Notes: generated by a model from the letters alone, not told the origin. DNA of 52,839 nucleotides from an uncultured Lachnospiraceae bacterium (GCA_947644545.1 CANRZW010000026.1:1-52839); one strand, 5' to 3'; positions 1 through 8,899 are shown, counted from the first letter of the stretch. Made by a program: numbers and translations.

Positions 1-345
1 GTGCAGGTGAGGAAAGTCCGGGCTTCACAGGGCAGGATGCCGGATAACGTCCGGTGGAGGTGACTCCAAGGCCAGTGCAACAGAAAAGAAACCGCCGTAC
101 GGATCCTATGTGGGAAAGCAGTTTTGCGTAAGCAATACTGCACTGTACGGTAAGGGTGGAATGGCAGTGTAAGAGACTACCGCCGCAGCGGTAACGCTGC
201 GGGCTGTGTAAACCCCATCCGAAGCAAGACCGAAACGAAAGCGACAGATTGGCCCGATCTGCTTTCAGGTGGGTCGCTTGAGGTATCCGGTGACGGATAT
301 CCTGGATAGATGATCATTCACGACATAACCCGGCTTATCGTTCTG
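1..345 (+). ncRNA. rnpB: RNase P RNA, class A (5' end truncated by window)
   Basis: Catalytic RNA of ribonuclease P, which removes 5' leaders from tRNA precursors. Seen directly: the conserved 5' core GAGGAAAGTCCGGGC near position 9, the central CAACAGAAA and ACCGCC blocks (about 78-95), AGAGACTACCGCC (about 172-184), GAAGCAAGACCGAAA (about 221-235), and the 3' core with GATAGATGATCATTC followed by ACCCGGCTTAT (306-338). The 5' strand of helix P1 lies outside the window, so the RNA is partial. The 3' end near 345 is estimated from the last conserved block. Confidence 0.95.
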
Positions 346-379
346 CTTGGTTTACATAAGAATTTATCCGCTGACGGAG

Positions 380-433
380 CAGGGGCACAGGAGAGAAACT
401 TTTACAGGGTCTTTCATGTGCCCTGTTTGCTTT
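380..433 (+). terminator. Possible terminator after rnpB
   Basis: CAGGGGCACA (380-389) can pair with TGTGCCCTG (417-425), followed by the T-rich TTTGCTTT. The loop is long (27 nt) and the T tract is broken, so this is a weak call. It fits an end of rnpB transcription before the protease gene at 486. Confidence 0.35.
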
Positions 434-485
434 AGGCAGTGTATGCTGCAGGGGATTCCTACAAACAGGTAACAGGGGAAAAGAT

Positions 486-1307
486 GTGGATAGGAAAAAT
501 GTCAGAACATTATGTTTCAGTATACTGTGTCCGCTTCTGATGACAGTGGCGCCGCTTAACGTGGAGGCGGCGCCGCAGGATGGGCCTGTTAAAGACAGTA
601 TGCCGCCGCATCTGATTCAGACGGTGACACAGCAGGATCTCTATGAGGGCATGATTGCGCTGGATATGCTGCAATGTCCTGTTTTGAAGGAGCCGGACTG
701 CGAAAAGGCTTTCGAGAATGTAAAAAGCTGTGTCGTGCGCGTTAATATGGGGAATGCTTATGGAAGCGGTATCTTGTGGGAGATGACGGCGGATCAGGTA
801 ATCGTTGCCACCAACAGACATGTGCTTGCTTACTGGCAGGAAACAGACAGCTTTCTTTATTTCCAACAGGGATATTATATGGAGGCAGAGATTCTGGGAG
901 TATCAGAGCAGTATGATGTGGGGTTTCTGGCGGTGGATAACGGGCAGTTTACTTACGATGAACTGGAAGGGCTGCAAAGCGCGGCGGCAGACATGGACGT
1001 CTATGAGCAGTTAAAGCAGGGGGACGGAATATTCTGTGTAGGCGCCGGCCCCGGCCCTGAGGTGGGTGAACTTCTTTTTCATACGGCGGTGCTGGAAGAC
1101 CGGGCACGGTATATAGCGGATTTCGGAACGGACATGCTCTACGGGCACGGTTTTGCAAGGACAGGAATGTCGGGCGGCGGGATCTTCGATGAGTACGGGC
1201 ATCTGATCGGTATGGTGACAGGCGGGACGCTGCAGAATGAAGTGGCGGGCGTGCCGCTGCCGGTGATCGCAGAGGCTTACCGGGAGATTGGCAGCAGAGC
1301 GGACTGA
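486..1307 (+). CDS. Secreted trypsin-like serine protease
   Basis: Predicted exported S1-type (trypsin-like) peptidase of 273 residues. Residues 1-28 form a signal peptide: a basic start, a hydrophobic core and VEA-A before the mature protein. The catalytic triad is readable: His112 in TNRHVL, Asp144 in YDVGFLAV, and Ser229 in GMSGGGIFDEYGHLIGM. The GSGI block at 93-96 before the His is typical of the DegP/S1C fold. No PDZ domain follows, so it is shorter than HtrA proteins. The start is GTG at 486, about 5 nt after an AGGGGAAAA ribosome site; the ATG two bases upstream is in another frame. The natural substrate is unknown. Confidence 0.8.
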   Translation: MDRKNVRTLCFSILCPLLMTVAPLNVEAAPQDGPVKDSMPPHLIQTVTQQDLYEGMIALDMLQCPVLKEPDCEKAFENVKSCVVRVNMGNAYGSGILWEMTADQVIVATNRHVLAYWQETDSFLYFQQGYYMEAEILGVSEQYDVGFLAVDNGQFTYDELEGLQSAAADMDVYEQLKQGDGIFCVGAGPGPEVGELLFHTAVLEDRARYIADFGTDMLYGHGFARTGMSGGGIFDEYGHLIGMVTGGTLQNEVAGVPLPVIAEAYREIGSRAD

Positions 1308-1377
1308 TGTAGAGCATATCCGACCGCCAGGGGGAGAGATTGATCGCAGAGCAAAACGCTTCGGAATGGAGATAATC

Positions 1378-2370
1378 ATGGAAGATCAGGAGAAAATTGC
1401 ATTTGAAGTCAGGGAGAGCCGGATGTCGCTGGTGACGGGTATCTTGTCGATTACCTTTGCGATATTCATATTTGTGATGTGGCTTTTGCATCCGAAGGGG
1501 AATGGAGGCGTTCTGCTATTATATCTGCCGCTTTTGCTGATGCTGGGAGTCGGCGCAGCCTTCTGTGTGATCTTTTTGCATAAAAGGGTAACCGTGGAGG
1601 AAATGAATATATGTTATGTAAACTCATTTAAGAAAAGAAAGGACTTTACACTGGATGAGATCGGTTTTTGTAAGGTAGAAATAGGCGGAGGCAAAATAGC
1701 GCTTATCCTTTATGATTTGAGAGGGGATAAGTTATGTAAACTCGATTTCGGTATGCGGGGCATGGGAGAATTTCTGCAGTATCTGGTGGATAACCGCGTT
1801 AAGACGGAACTGAACAGGGAGAGGCGGCAGAAGCGGGAGATGTTTTTGCCGGAACTGATCCTGAAAGAGACGTCGGTCTGTGAGGAGGAGATCGGCAAGT
1901 GTGCGGAAGCCTTTTACGAGACGGCGGGACAGATTTTCAGAGAATGGGAGAAGCGGAATAAGAGATTCGCGGTGGAATGGGAGATCGGTTTTGCACAGTA
2001 CACGGCAGGAGATCTGGAGAGGCAGGCAGGCTGTAACAGGCCGTGGGAGTGGACAAGTTCACTGGGAGATGATCTGCAGGAGATACCGGAAGACTATGCG
2101 TGTGTATGGGAGGCATATCTGAAAAAGGATGGCGCCTACGTCGTAAACCACAGAGGGGAGGCGGTCTCCATGCAGGTTCCGTATATGAGCAGATGCAGAT
2201 CTTATCAGATCGGGGAGCGGACCAGGATCAGAAAATCGGATGAGGGGATCATGGCGGAAGAGATCATGAACTATCTTGAGATACTGTCAAAGGAAATGCC
2301 GAGGCGCAGGTATCGGATACAACAGCTTACGATCGGTCATACGCTGCAAAAAAGTGCAGGCAGGAAATAG
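1378..2370 (+). CDS. Hypothetical membrane-anchored protein
   Basis: Protein of about 330 residues that I cannot place in a named family. The N-terminal 70 residues hold two hydrophobic helices (around LVTGILSITFAIFIFVMW and LLLYLPLLLMLGVGAAF), followed by a hydrophilic segment with a beta-rich, PH-like look (residues about 75-140) and a charged helical C-terminal part. The start at 1378 is chosen because GGAG lies 6 nt upstream; an in-frame ATG at 1366 lacks such a site. It begins 70 bp after the protease gene and may be cotranscribed with it. The cytoplasmic position of the C-terminal domain is inferred. Confidence 0.7.
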   Translation: MEDQEKIAFEVRESRMSLVTGILSITFAIFIFVMWLLHPKGNGGVLLLYLPLLLMLGVGAAFCVIFLHKRVTVEEMNICYVNSFKKRKDFTLDEIGFCKVEIGGGKIALILYDLRGDKLCKLDFGMRGMGEFLQYLVDNRVKTELNRERRQKREMFLPELILKETSVCEEEIGKCAEAFYETAGQIFREWEKRNKRFAVEWEIGFAQYTAGDLERQAGCNRPWEWTSSLGDDLQEIPEDYACVWEAYLKKDGAYVVNHRGEAVSMQVPYMSRCRSYQIGERTRIRKSDEGIMAEEIMNYLEILSKEMPRRRYRIQQLTIGHTLQKSAGRK

Positions 2371-2401
2371 TCAGATAATAATATACGATGGTTTTGAAAT
2401 G

Positions 2402-2410
2402 TGGTAGAAT
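2402..2410 (+). promoter_or_regulatory. Possible extended -10 promoter
   Basis: TGGTAGAAT matches an extended -10 element (TGn plus TAGAAT, 2405-2410), about 65 bp upstream of the epimerase start. No clear -35 box is visible. It would give a 5' leader of about 60 nt ending in the AAGGAGGG ribosome site. Confidence 0.35.
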
Positions 2411-2475
2411 GATTGAGAAGATGTCTTTTCGGGCATTGGAAAAAGAACGAATAGAAGCACAAGGAGGGTAAGGGT

Positions 2476-3351
2476 ATGGCATTATTTCAGATCAGCAACG
2501 ACAAGATTACGATACAGGTGGACAGTATGGGGGCGGAGCTTAAGTCGCTTAAGGATATTGCGACCGGGCAGGAATATATGTGGTGTGCGGATCCGCAGTA
2601 CTGGAAGAGGACTTCGCCGGTTCTCTTTCCTTTAGTAGGAGGCTTAAAGGGCGGCACATACAGGCTGGACGGCAGGGAATATCAGATGGGCCAGCATGGG
2701 TTTGCCAGAGATATGGAATTTCAGTTAAAGAGCCAGGCTGCCAGCGAACTCTGGTTTACTCTGGAGTCGGATGAGGAGACGTTGAGCAGATATCCTTATC
2801 CCTTTTTGCTGGAGCTGGGATATGAACTTAAGGAGAGATCGGTCCTCGTGAAGTGGGTGGTGAAGAATCCGGCCGGGGAGCGGATGTATTTTTCCATCGG
2901 CGGACATCCGGCGTTCTGCTGTCCGATCGAAGAAGGCGCCAGTCAGACGGATTACAGCATCCGGCTGGATGCGGAAGAGCAGGTAGCGGTTTCCACGTTG
3001 GATAACGGTTTGGCAGATGGAAGAAGAGTCGATCACAAGCTGGTTCAGGGGATGATTCCGCTGACGGAACATCTTTTTGACGGGGATGCACTGGTGATCG
3101 AACACGACCAGGCGCACAGCGTGGCGCTGGTGAAGCCGGACGGGCAGGCATATCTGACGGTAGATTTTGATGCGCCGTTGTTTGGTATCTGGTCTCCGCC
3201 GAAGAAACAGGCGCCTTTTATCTGTATCGAACCCTGGTACGGAAGGTGTGACAGGGCGGATTTTGCAGGGGACTGGACAGAGCGGGATTGGGGACAGAGC
3301 CTGGAGCCAGGCGGGACATTTCAGGCGGAATATATCATTACGATCGCGTAA
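2476..3351 (+). CDS. Aldose 1-epimerase family protein (LacX-like)
   Basis: Galactose-mutarotase-superfamily enzyme of 291 residues that would interconvert alpha and beta anomers of a free or phosphorylated sugar in the cytoplasm. Landmarks: His74 in HGFAR, GGHPAF at 142-147 (family catalytic His), and a C-terminal Glu252 in ICIEPWYGR, the expected base. The overall pattern (MGAEL, YMWCADPQYW, SPVLFPLVGGL) is that of the LacX branch rather than GalM. A strong AGGAGGGTAAGGGT ribosome site precedes the ATG. The neighbouring genes do not reveal the sugar. It stands before the ABC exporter genes with a 45-bp gap. Confidence 0.88.
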   Translation: MALFQISNDKITIQVDSMGAELKSLKDIATGQEYMWCADPQYWKRTSPVLFPLVGGLKGGTYRLDGREYQMGQHGFARDMEFQLKSQAASELWFTLESDEETLSRYPYPFLLELGYELKERSVLVKWVVKNPAGERMYFSIGGHPAFCCPIEEGASQTDYSIRLDAEEQVAVSTLDNGLADGRRVDHKLVQGMIPLTEHLFDGDALVIEHDQAHSVALVKPDGQAYLTVDFDAPLFGIWSPPKKQAPFICIEPWYGRCDRADFAGDWTERDWGQSLEPGGTFQAEYIITIA

Positions 3352-3396
3352 CATGCAGACTTGTTGTGGATTACAGGAATTGGTTGGAGGAGAATC

Positions 3397-4095
3397 ATGG
3401 CACCGATTGTACAATGTATGGGATTGACCAAGACATATGGCAGGAAGATCGCACTGAATCAGATCTGTCTGAATCTGGAGCGTGGAAGGATCATTGGCCT
3501 GCTGGGGCCGAACGGGAGCGGTAAGACGACGTTGATCAAGATCATGAACGGGTTGTTGAACCCGACGTCAGGGGACATTCTGATCGAAGGAGTCAGACCC
3601 GGAGTGGAGACGAAATATATGATCTCCTATCTGCCGGAGCGCACATATCTGTATCCGGGAATGCGGGTGGAGGAGATGGTTCGGTATTTCCAGGATTTCT
3701 ACCCGGATTTCAGGATGGACAGGGCATATGATATGCTGGCGAGACTGCAGATCGACCCACGGGAGAGACTTAAGAACTTGTCCAAGGGAACGAAGGAGAA
3801 GGTACAGCTTATTCTGGTCATGAGCAGAGATGCCGATCTGTATATTCTTGACGAGCCGATCGCAGGTGTTGATCCGGCTTCCAGAGATTACATTCTGCAT
3901 ACGATCGTGCAGAATTACAACCGGAATGCGACGATACTGCTTTCCACGCATTTGATCGCCGATGTGGAGAATATTCTGGACGAGGTTGTATTTATCAAAT
4001 ATGGCAATATTATATTGCAGGCAGGCGCAGAGCAGATCAGGCGCAACGAAGGCAAGTCGATAGACCGGTTTTTCAGGGAGGTGTTTGCATGTTAG
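3397..4095 (+). CDS. ABC transporter ATP-binding protein
   Basis: Cytoplasmic ATPase subunit of about 232 residues. Walker A GPNGSGKTT (37-45), signature LSKGTKEKV (128-136), Walker B LYILDEP (148-154), and a switch His in LLSTHLI. The LSKGTKEK form of the signature is typical of the YtrB/EcsA-like group that works with small ABC-2-type permeases. The start at 3397 has GGAGG 6 nt upstream; the frame is open further 5' but without a ribosome site. Its last 7 bases overlap the permease gene, so the two are translationally coupled and form one exporter. The substrate is unknown; peptides or envelope-active compounds are the usual cargo. Confidence 0.88.
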   Translation: MAPIVQCMGLTKTYGRKIALNQICLNLERGRIIGLLGPNGSGKTTLIKIMNGLLNPTSGDILIEGVRPGVETKYMISYLPERTYLYPGMRVEEMVRYFQDFYPDFRMDRAYDMLARLQIDPRERLKNLSKGTKEKVQLILVMSRDADLYILDEPIAGVDPASRDYILHTIVQNYNRNATILLSTHLIADVENILDEVVFIKYGNIILQAGAEQIRRNEGKSIDRFFREVFAC

Positions 4096-4874
4096 GGAAA
4101 TTAATGAAATATGAATGGCAGTCTACCTGGAGGCTGCTTCTGCCTGCGAATCTCCTGATTGTTGTGATGACGTTCTTCGCCTGTATAACGATGAGCCTGG
4201 CGAGATCGGATCACTATGATATAACAGCGCATGACGGCGTCTTTTTCAGCGCTGTCATGATCCTCGTAACTTATGTCGGCAGTATGTTTGTGGTCATGAT
4301 CGGGACAGCGATCTATCTGATCTATCGTTTCTACGTATCAACATACGGAGACCAGGGATACCTGCTGCATACACTGCCGGTAGATAAGCATCATATTATC
4401 ATAGCCAAGGTGGCCGCCAGTACGGCCTGGGTACTGCTTAGCAGTTTCCTGATATATTTGTCGATATTTTTAATCTTTGCTGACGGTTTCCTTCTGGAAA
4501 TGATCGACAGTATGGAATTGTTTGGGGATGAAGTGGGAGGCAGTCCATCGATTTTTGCCGGTATTATGACCTTGATCGCGTTTGTGATATCCATACTGGC
4601 CAGGGTTTTGAAAGTGACGGCATGTCTTTCTTTGGGGCAGCTATCGGCAAACCATAAACTGCTGATGTCATTTGCCTACTATTTCGGGATCTATTTCCTG
4701 CAGCAGATGATCGGGTCTTTCTATTATGCTTTTCTCGGTCTGATCAACAGGAAGCTGGATACTTTCTATTACGGACGCCCGTGGGAAGTTACACTGATCG
4801 TAAGTCTCGTATATGTGGTAATCTTTTATGCGGTGACATGGTACACTATGGACAAGAGGCTGAATCTTGACTGA
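4089..4874 (+). CDS. ABC transporter permease (ABC-2 type)
   Basis: Membrane subunit of 261 residues, partner of the ATPase gene it overlaps. About six hydrophobic segments can be seen, for example LLLPANLLIVVMTFFACI near the start, VMILVTYVGSMFVVMIGTAI, VLLSSFLIYLSIFLIFADGF and a final LIVSLVYVVIFYAVTWY. No extracellular peptidase or substrate-binding domain is present. The size and layout match the small permeases of YtrB-type exporters. No terminator is evident after the stop codon. Cargo unknown. Confidence 0.82.
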   Translation: MLGKLMKYEWQSTWRLLLPANLLIVVMTFFACITMSLARSDHYDITAHDGVFFSAVMILVTYVGSMFVVMIGTAIYLIYRFYVSTYGDQGYLLHTLPVDKHHIIIAKVAASTAWVLLSSFLIYLSIFLIFADGFLLEMIDSMELFGDEVGGSPSIFAGIMTLIAFVISILARVLKVTACLSLGQLSANHKLLMSFAYYFGIYFLQQMIGSFYYAFLGLINRKLDTFYYGRPWEVTLIVSLVYVVIFYAVTWYTMDKRLNLD

Positions 4875-4907
4875 ATGCGGAACTGCGGTGCGAATTAACT
4901 GACATAG

Positions 4908-4937
4908 TTGACATGGGGGAGACGTTGGTATTATAGT
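4908..4937 (+). promoter_or_regulatory. Sigma-A-type promoter for the cobW genes
   Basis: TTGACA (4908-4913) and TATAGT (4932-4937) are separated by 18 bp. The start of transcription would be near 4944, about 85 nt before the cobW start codon. The leader contains a direct repeat, GTAAC-acatg-GTAAC (4968-4982 approx.), that could be a protein site. No match to the Bacillus Zur box was recognised. Confidence 0.6.
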
Positions 4938-5028
4938 AAATAAGTTGGCGGTAGTTTGGAACAGACCGTAACACATGGTAACAGATAGTATAGTAGATAT
5001 TATGTAAGAAAGTAAGGTGCGGTTTATT

Positions 5029-6195
5029 ATGACAAAAATTGATATCGTTTCCGGATTTCTTGGAGCCGGTAAGACAACACTGATCAAGAAACTTCTGAAA
5101 GAGGCGTTTTCCGATACAAAAGTGGTGCTGATCGAGAATGAGTTTGGAGAAATAGGAATTGACGGTGGTTTTCTGAAAGAAGCCGGTATTGAGATCAAGG
5201 AGATGAATTCCGGCTGTATCTGCTGCTCTCTGGTAGGTGATTTCGGAACCTCCCTGCGAGAGGTGCTGGATGTCTATGCACCGGAGCGTATTTTGATTGA
5301 GCCGTCAGGTGTGGGCAAACTGTCGGATGTTATGAAGGCAGTGCAGGATGCCATGGCAGACAGGGAAGTGGAGTTAAACAGCGCGGTAGCGGTAGTGGAT
5401 GCGTGTAAGTGTAAGATGTATCTTAAGAATTTCGGAGAGTTTTTTGCGAATCAGATCGAACATGCCGGCACTGTTGTCTTAAGCCGGACAGATAAACTGC
5501 GTGAAGACAAGCTTGCGGCTTGTGTGGAGATGATACGGGAGCATAATGCCAGGGCAACTGTAATCACGACGCCCTGGGATGCCCTGGAGGGCAGGGATAT
5601 TCTGGAGACGATCGAGGGAGCCAAGGATTTAGAGGCGGAGCTCATGCAGGAAGTTATGGCACACCACGAAGGTCATGAATATCATCACCACGATGGTGAA
5701 GAATGCTGCGGCCATGAGCATCACCACCATCGCCATGATGGCGAAGAATGCTGCGGCCATGAACATCACCACCATCACCACGATGGCGAAGAATGTTGCG
5801 GCCATGAGCATCATCACCATCACTACGATGGTGAAGAATGCTGTGATCATGAACATCACCACCATCACCATGATGGCGAAGCGTGTTGTGACCATGGGCA
5901 TCACCATCATCACCATGCAGATGAGATCTTCACTGCCTGGGGGCTGGAGACACCGGCTGTTTACAGCAGAGAGAAGATTGCATCGATTCTGGCGGAGCTT
6001 GAGCAGGAAGAGCGTTACGGTATGGTTCTTAGGGCAAAGGGAATGGTGCCTTCTTCTGACGGCGGCTGGATCTATTTCGATTATGTGCCGGAAGAGAGCA
6101 ATATCAGAAGCGGGAAGCCTGATGTGACGGGGAAGTTCTGTGTGATCGGCTCTAACTTAAAGGAGGATAAGCTGACGGAGCTTTTTGCAGTATAG
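5029..6195 (+). CDS. CobW/G3E family GTPase with His/Cys-rich metal-binding repeats
   Basis: P-loop GTPase of the CobW/COG0523 (G3E) metallochaperone family, about 388 residues. Walker A GFLGAGKTT (9-17), the ENEFGEIGIDGG switch region, the metal-binding CxCC motif as GCICC (62-66), and an SRTDK guanine-specificity motif. Residues 222-296 are five tandem 15-residue repeats of the type DGEECCGHEHHHHHH, a large metal sink with both His and paired Cys. A CobW C-terminal domain of about 90 residues follows. The start at 5029 is preferred over GTG 5017 because AAGGTG lies 9 nt upstream. Zn or Ni delivery is inferred from the family. It is followed at once by a second CobW-like gene. Confidence 0.92.
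   Translation: MTKIDIVSGFLGAGKTTLIKKLLKEAFSDTKVVLIENEFGEIGIDGGFLKEAGIEIKEMNSGCICCSLVGDFGTSLREVLDVYAPERILIEPSGVGKLSDVMKAVQDAMADREVELNSAVAVVDACKCKMYLKNFGEFFANQIEHAGTVVLSRTDKLREDKLAACVEMIREHNARATVITTPWDALEGRDILETIEGAKDLEAELMQEVMAHHEGHEYHHHDGEECCGHEHHHHRHDGEECCGHEHHHHHHDGEECCGHEHHHHHYDGEECCDHEHHHHHHDGEACCDHGHHHHHHADEIFTAWGLETPAVYSREKIASILAELEQEERYGMVLRAKGMVPSSDGGWIYFDYVPEESNIRSGKPDVTGKFCVIGSNLKEDKLTELFAV
5692..5916 (+). repeat. Five tandem 45-bp repeats inside cobW
   Basis: Units start at 5692, 5737, 5782, 5827 and 5872, each 45 bp. They encode DGEECCGHEHHHHRH and close variants; the last two units have Asp in place of Gly (CCDH), and the last also has a Glu to Ala change. The in-frame period means that slippage or recombination changes only the number of metal-binding units. 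Confidence 0.95.
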
Positions 6196-6238
6196 GTTTG
6201 GAGCAGCGATAAATAACGGGAAAGGTGTGGATGTATTG

Positions 6239-7168
6239 ATGAAACCGGTCTATATGATTAATGGCTTTCTGGAAAGCGGCAAGACAGAATTTATCACATA
6301 TACATTGGCGCAGCCATATTTCCAGGTGCGGGGAAAGACCCTGCTCATCCTGTGTGAGGAAGGCGAGAATGAATATGACGAGAAACTGCTTAAGCTAAGC
6401 CGCACAGAGCTGGAATTGATAGAGGATGAGGAAGAGTTTAACAGTTCCAGACTGATTGAAATGGAAAAGAAGCATAAGCCGGAGCGGATCATTATCGAAT
6501 ATAACGGCATGTGGAATTATAAGGAAATGAAACTCCCGTGGCATTGGAAGATTGAGCAGCAGATCACGACCATTGACGCATCTACGTTTCCGATGTATTT
6601 TACAAATATGAAATCGCTGCTGGCAGAACAGATTCGGAAATCAGAGTTGATCCTGTTTAACCGTTGTGACGGGGTTACGGATCTAAGCAGTTATAAAAGA
6701 AACGTGAAAGCGATCAATCCCAAGGCGGAGATCGTATTTGAAGATTCCAATGGGGAGATCAACGAAATCATGGAGGATGATCTGCCGTATGATCTGAAAG
6801 CGTCCGTGATCAGGCTGGATAATGAAGGGTATGGCATCTGGTATCTGGATTCTTTAGATCATCTGGAGCGGTATGAGGGAAAGCAGGTTCAATTTGTGGG
6901 TATGGTGTTGAAACCGGAGGCTTTTCCCAAGGGATATTTTGTTCCGGGCCGCATGGCGATGACCTGTTGTGCGGAAGACATGGCTTTTCTTGGCTTTGCG
7001 TGTGAGTATGATCAGGCCGACAAGTTGAAGGAAAGGCAATGGGTGAAGGTAACGGCAGAAGTTTCAAAAGAATATTTTGCTGATTATCAGGGAGAAGGAC
7101 CGGTACTTCATGCAGTCAGTGTCGAGCAGACGAAGGCGCCCAGAGAAGAAATTATCAGTTTTACTTAG
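6239..7168 (+). CDS. CobW-like GTPase domain fused to a YcgQ/DUF1980-like C-terminal domain
   Basis: Protein of about 309 residues. The N-terminal part is CobW-like with P-loop GFLESGKTE (9-17) and an Asn-Arg-Cys-Asp (FNRCD) block where the guanine-specificity motif belongs. The CxCC metal motif of true CobW proteins is missing. Residues about 211-300 (QFVGMVLKP, PGRMAMTCCAEDMAFLGFACEY, WVKVTAEVSKEYF) resemble the C-terminal half of YcgQ-type proteins (DUF1980/TIGR03943), including the paired Cys. YcgQ in Bacillus is linked to metal (Zn) homeostasis genes. The start at 6239 is chosen where similarity begins; its ribosome site is weak, so translation may be coupled to cobW, 43 bp upstream. Confidence 0.8.
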   Translation: MKPVYMINGFLESGKTEFITYTLAQPYFQVRGKTLLILCEEGENEYDEKLLKLSRTELELIEDEEEFNSSRLIEMEKKHKPERIIIEYNGMWNYKEMKLPWHWKIEQQITTIDASTFPMYFTNMKSLLAEQIRKSELILFNRCDGVTDLSSYKRNVKAINPKAEIVFEDSNGEINEIMEDDLPYDLKASVIRLDNEGYGIWYLDSLDHLERYEGKQVQFVGMVLKPEAFPKGYFVPGRMAMTCCAEDMAFLGFACEYDQADKLKERQWVKVTAEVSKEYFADYQGEGPVLHAVSVEQTKAPREEIISFT

Positions 7169-7195
7169 AAGAATGAAACGAAAGGGAAGCAGGAA

Positions 7196-7975
7196 ATGGC
7201 ACAGGAGCGGGAACTGCAGCAGTTAAAAAAGCGATTGTTGGAGTTGGCGCAGCGTTCTTATGAGCATGGAGTCTATACCTTCACGCCTTTTCTGGGAATG
7301 TCTGAACAGCAGGCTTTCTATGAAGTGCAGGGAGATGTGGCATATGCCGGTTACGCCATGGAAGGGGGAAATCCTCTTTGCGAGCGCGTGATGATACGAT
7401 TTGGGCGTGAAGAGCATTTGGGATATGAGGAGGCTTTCCCGATTCGGTGTCTTAAGATAGAGCCTCTTTGTCCTAAGTTCGCTGAAAGCCTTAGCCACCG
7501 GGATTTTCTGGGGGCAATCATGAATCTTGGAATTGACCGCAGTACGGTTGGCGATCTCTTTGTACAGGAGCAGTCTGCCGTTGTGTTCTGTCAGGAGAAC
7601 ATAGCGCCGTATATGACGGAGCAGTTAAGTCAGGTAAGACATACGCAGGTCAAATGTGTGGAAATAGAAGCGACGGAAGTAAGTGCGCCTGTACCGGAAG
7701 AGATTTCATTGTCTGTGTCTTCCGCCAGAATTGATGCGGTGCTGTCGAGAGTCTATAATCTGTCAAGAAGCCAGAGCATGGACCTGTTCAGAGCATGCAG
7801 GGTCTATGTGAATGGAAGATTGATGGAGAATAACAGTTACAGTCTGAAAGAGGGCGATAAGGTTACGGCAAGAGGATTTGGAAGGTTTGTTTATATAGGC
7901 GTACAGGGTGCGACCAGAAAAGGTAAGATGCGTGTTGCCGTTGAAGTGACTGCAGGAGGAACGAAGGGAAGATAA
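7196..7975 (+). CDS. ylmH: YlmH-type S4-domain RNA-binding protein
   Basis: 259-residue protein of the YlmH family, often found with division genes and associated with ribosome quality control in Bacillota. The N-terminal 165 residues form the YlmH-specific part (YTFTPFLGMSEQQAF, GDLFVQ). The S4 RNA-binding domain lies at about 178-240 (ARIDAVLSRVYNLSRSQ ... VYVNGRL ... LKEGDKVTARGFGRF). Start ATG with GGAAGCAGGAA upstream. In other Firmicutes it often sits before divIVA; here it lies 27 bp after the CobW-like gene and 6 bp before a CmpB-type gene. Confidence 0.88.
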   Translation: MAQERELQQLKKRLLELAQRSYEHGVYTFTPFLGMSEQQAFYEVQGDVAYAGYAMEGGNPLCERVMIRFGREEHLGYEEAFPIRCLKIEPLCPKFAESLSHRDFLGAIMNLGIDRSTVGDLFVQEQSAVVFCQENIAPYMTEQLSQVRHTQVKCVEIEATEVSAPVPEEISLSVSSARIDAVLSRVYNLSRSQSMDLFRACRVYVNGRLMENNSYSLKEGDKVTARGFGRFVYIGVQGATRKGKMRVAVEVTAGGTKGR

Positions 7976-7981
7976 GATTCT

Positions 7982-8899
7982 ATGATTCAATATAAGGCAT
8001 TTCAATGGCTGTTTTTCTTTTATTTTTATTGTTTTTTCGGATGGTGTTTTGAGTCGGCGTATGTGTCGTTTAAGTCCCGTAAGCTTGTGAACAGGGGCTT
8101 TATGAGAGGTCCGTTCCTGCCGTTGTATGGCAGCGGGGCGATTATGATGTTGATCGTTTCGATGCCGTTTCAGGATAATGTCATACTGACTTATCTGGCA
8201 GGGGTGGCCGGTGCGACGGTATTAGAATATATAACAGGCGTTACTATGGAAGCGTTGTTTAAAGTCCGCTACTGGGATTATTCTAATCAGCGCTTTAATT
8301 TTCAGGGGCATATCTGCTTAAGTTCTTCCATTGCCTGGGGTTTTCTGACGATCCTGATGACCAGGGTCGTGCACAGGCCGGTGGAGCAGTTCGTGATGTC
8401 GATACCGGGAAATGTGCTGTTTCCGCTGACGATGCTGCTCACAGTCTATATCGTAGTTGATTTTACATTATCCTTTAAGGCGGCGATCGAGCTGCGGGAT
8501 CTGTTGGTGAAGATGCAGAAGGTGAAAGACGAGGTGGAGCGCCTTCAGCGTCGCCTGGATGTGATCATTGCCTTTAGCAATGCAGAGAAAGAACAGCGCA
8601 GGCAGGAGAGCGAATTGAGTCTGGCGGAACTGAGCATGGGGGTAAAGCAACGGTTTGCAAGCCTGAAAGAGAGTATACAGAATATGCCGTCCGCATACGG
8701 AGAAGGGATCAGAGAGGAAATTGCGGAACTTCGCGGCAGATTCAGCCACTATATTGATACCCAGAAGGGATTTCGAGAAATGCTTGGATTCTATAAGCGG
8801 GATATGATTCTTAATAATCCGACAATGGCTTCTGAGAAGTTCAGGAATGTGCTTGAGGAGTTGAAGCGTATTGTCAGCGGAGATCAGCGCGAAGAGTAA
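7982..8899 (+). CDS. CmpB-type (putative ABC type IV) membrane protein
   Basis: 305-residue integral membrane protein. The first 165 residues carry five hydrophobic helices with the pattern FFGWCFES, NRGFMRGPFLPLYGSGA, LEYITG and WDYSNQRFNFQGHICL, characteristic of the PF06541 'putative ABC-transporter type IV' family. The remaining 140 residues are charged and helical, likely a coiled coil (KVKDEVERLQRRLDVI). No ATPase is encoded beside it, so a transporter role is not supported by context. It is the last gene before a strong hairpin terminator. Confidence 0.82.
   Translation: MIQYKAFQWLFFFYFYCFFGWCFESAYVSFKSRKLVNRGFMRGPFLPLYGSGAIMMLIVSMPFQDNVILTYLAGVAGATVLEYITGVTMEALFKVRYWDYSNQRFNFQGHICLSSSIAWGFLTILMTRVVHRPVEQFVMSIPGNVLFPLTMLLTVYIVVDFTLSFKAAIELRDLLVKMQKVKDEVERLQRRLDVIIAFSNAEKEQRRQESELSLAELSMGVKQRFASLKESIQNMPSAYGEGIREEIAELRGRFSHYIDTQKGFREMLGFYKRDMILNNPTMASEKFRNVLEELKRIVSGDQREE

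Noticed and set aside
4960..5000. Zur or Fur-type operator in front of cobW
   Set aside because: Only a GTAAC direct repeat is visible; it does not match the known Zur palindrome.
5629..5916. Minus-strand frame of Met/Val repeats
   Set aside because: Antisense reading of the His/Cys repeats of cobW; periodic because the DNA is periodic.
5692..5916. CRISPR array
   Set aside because: In-frame 45-bp coding repeats without spacers.
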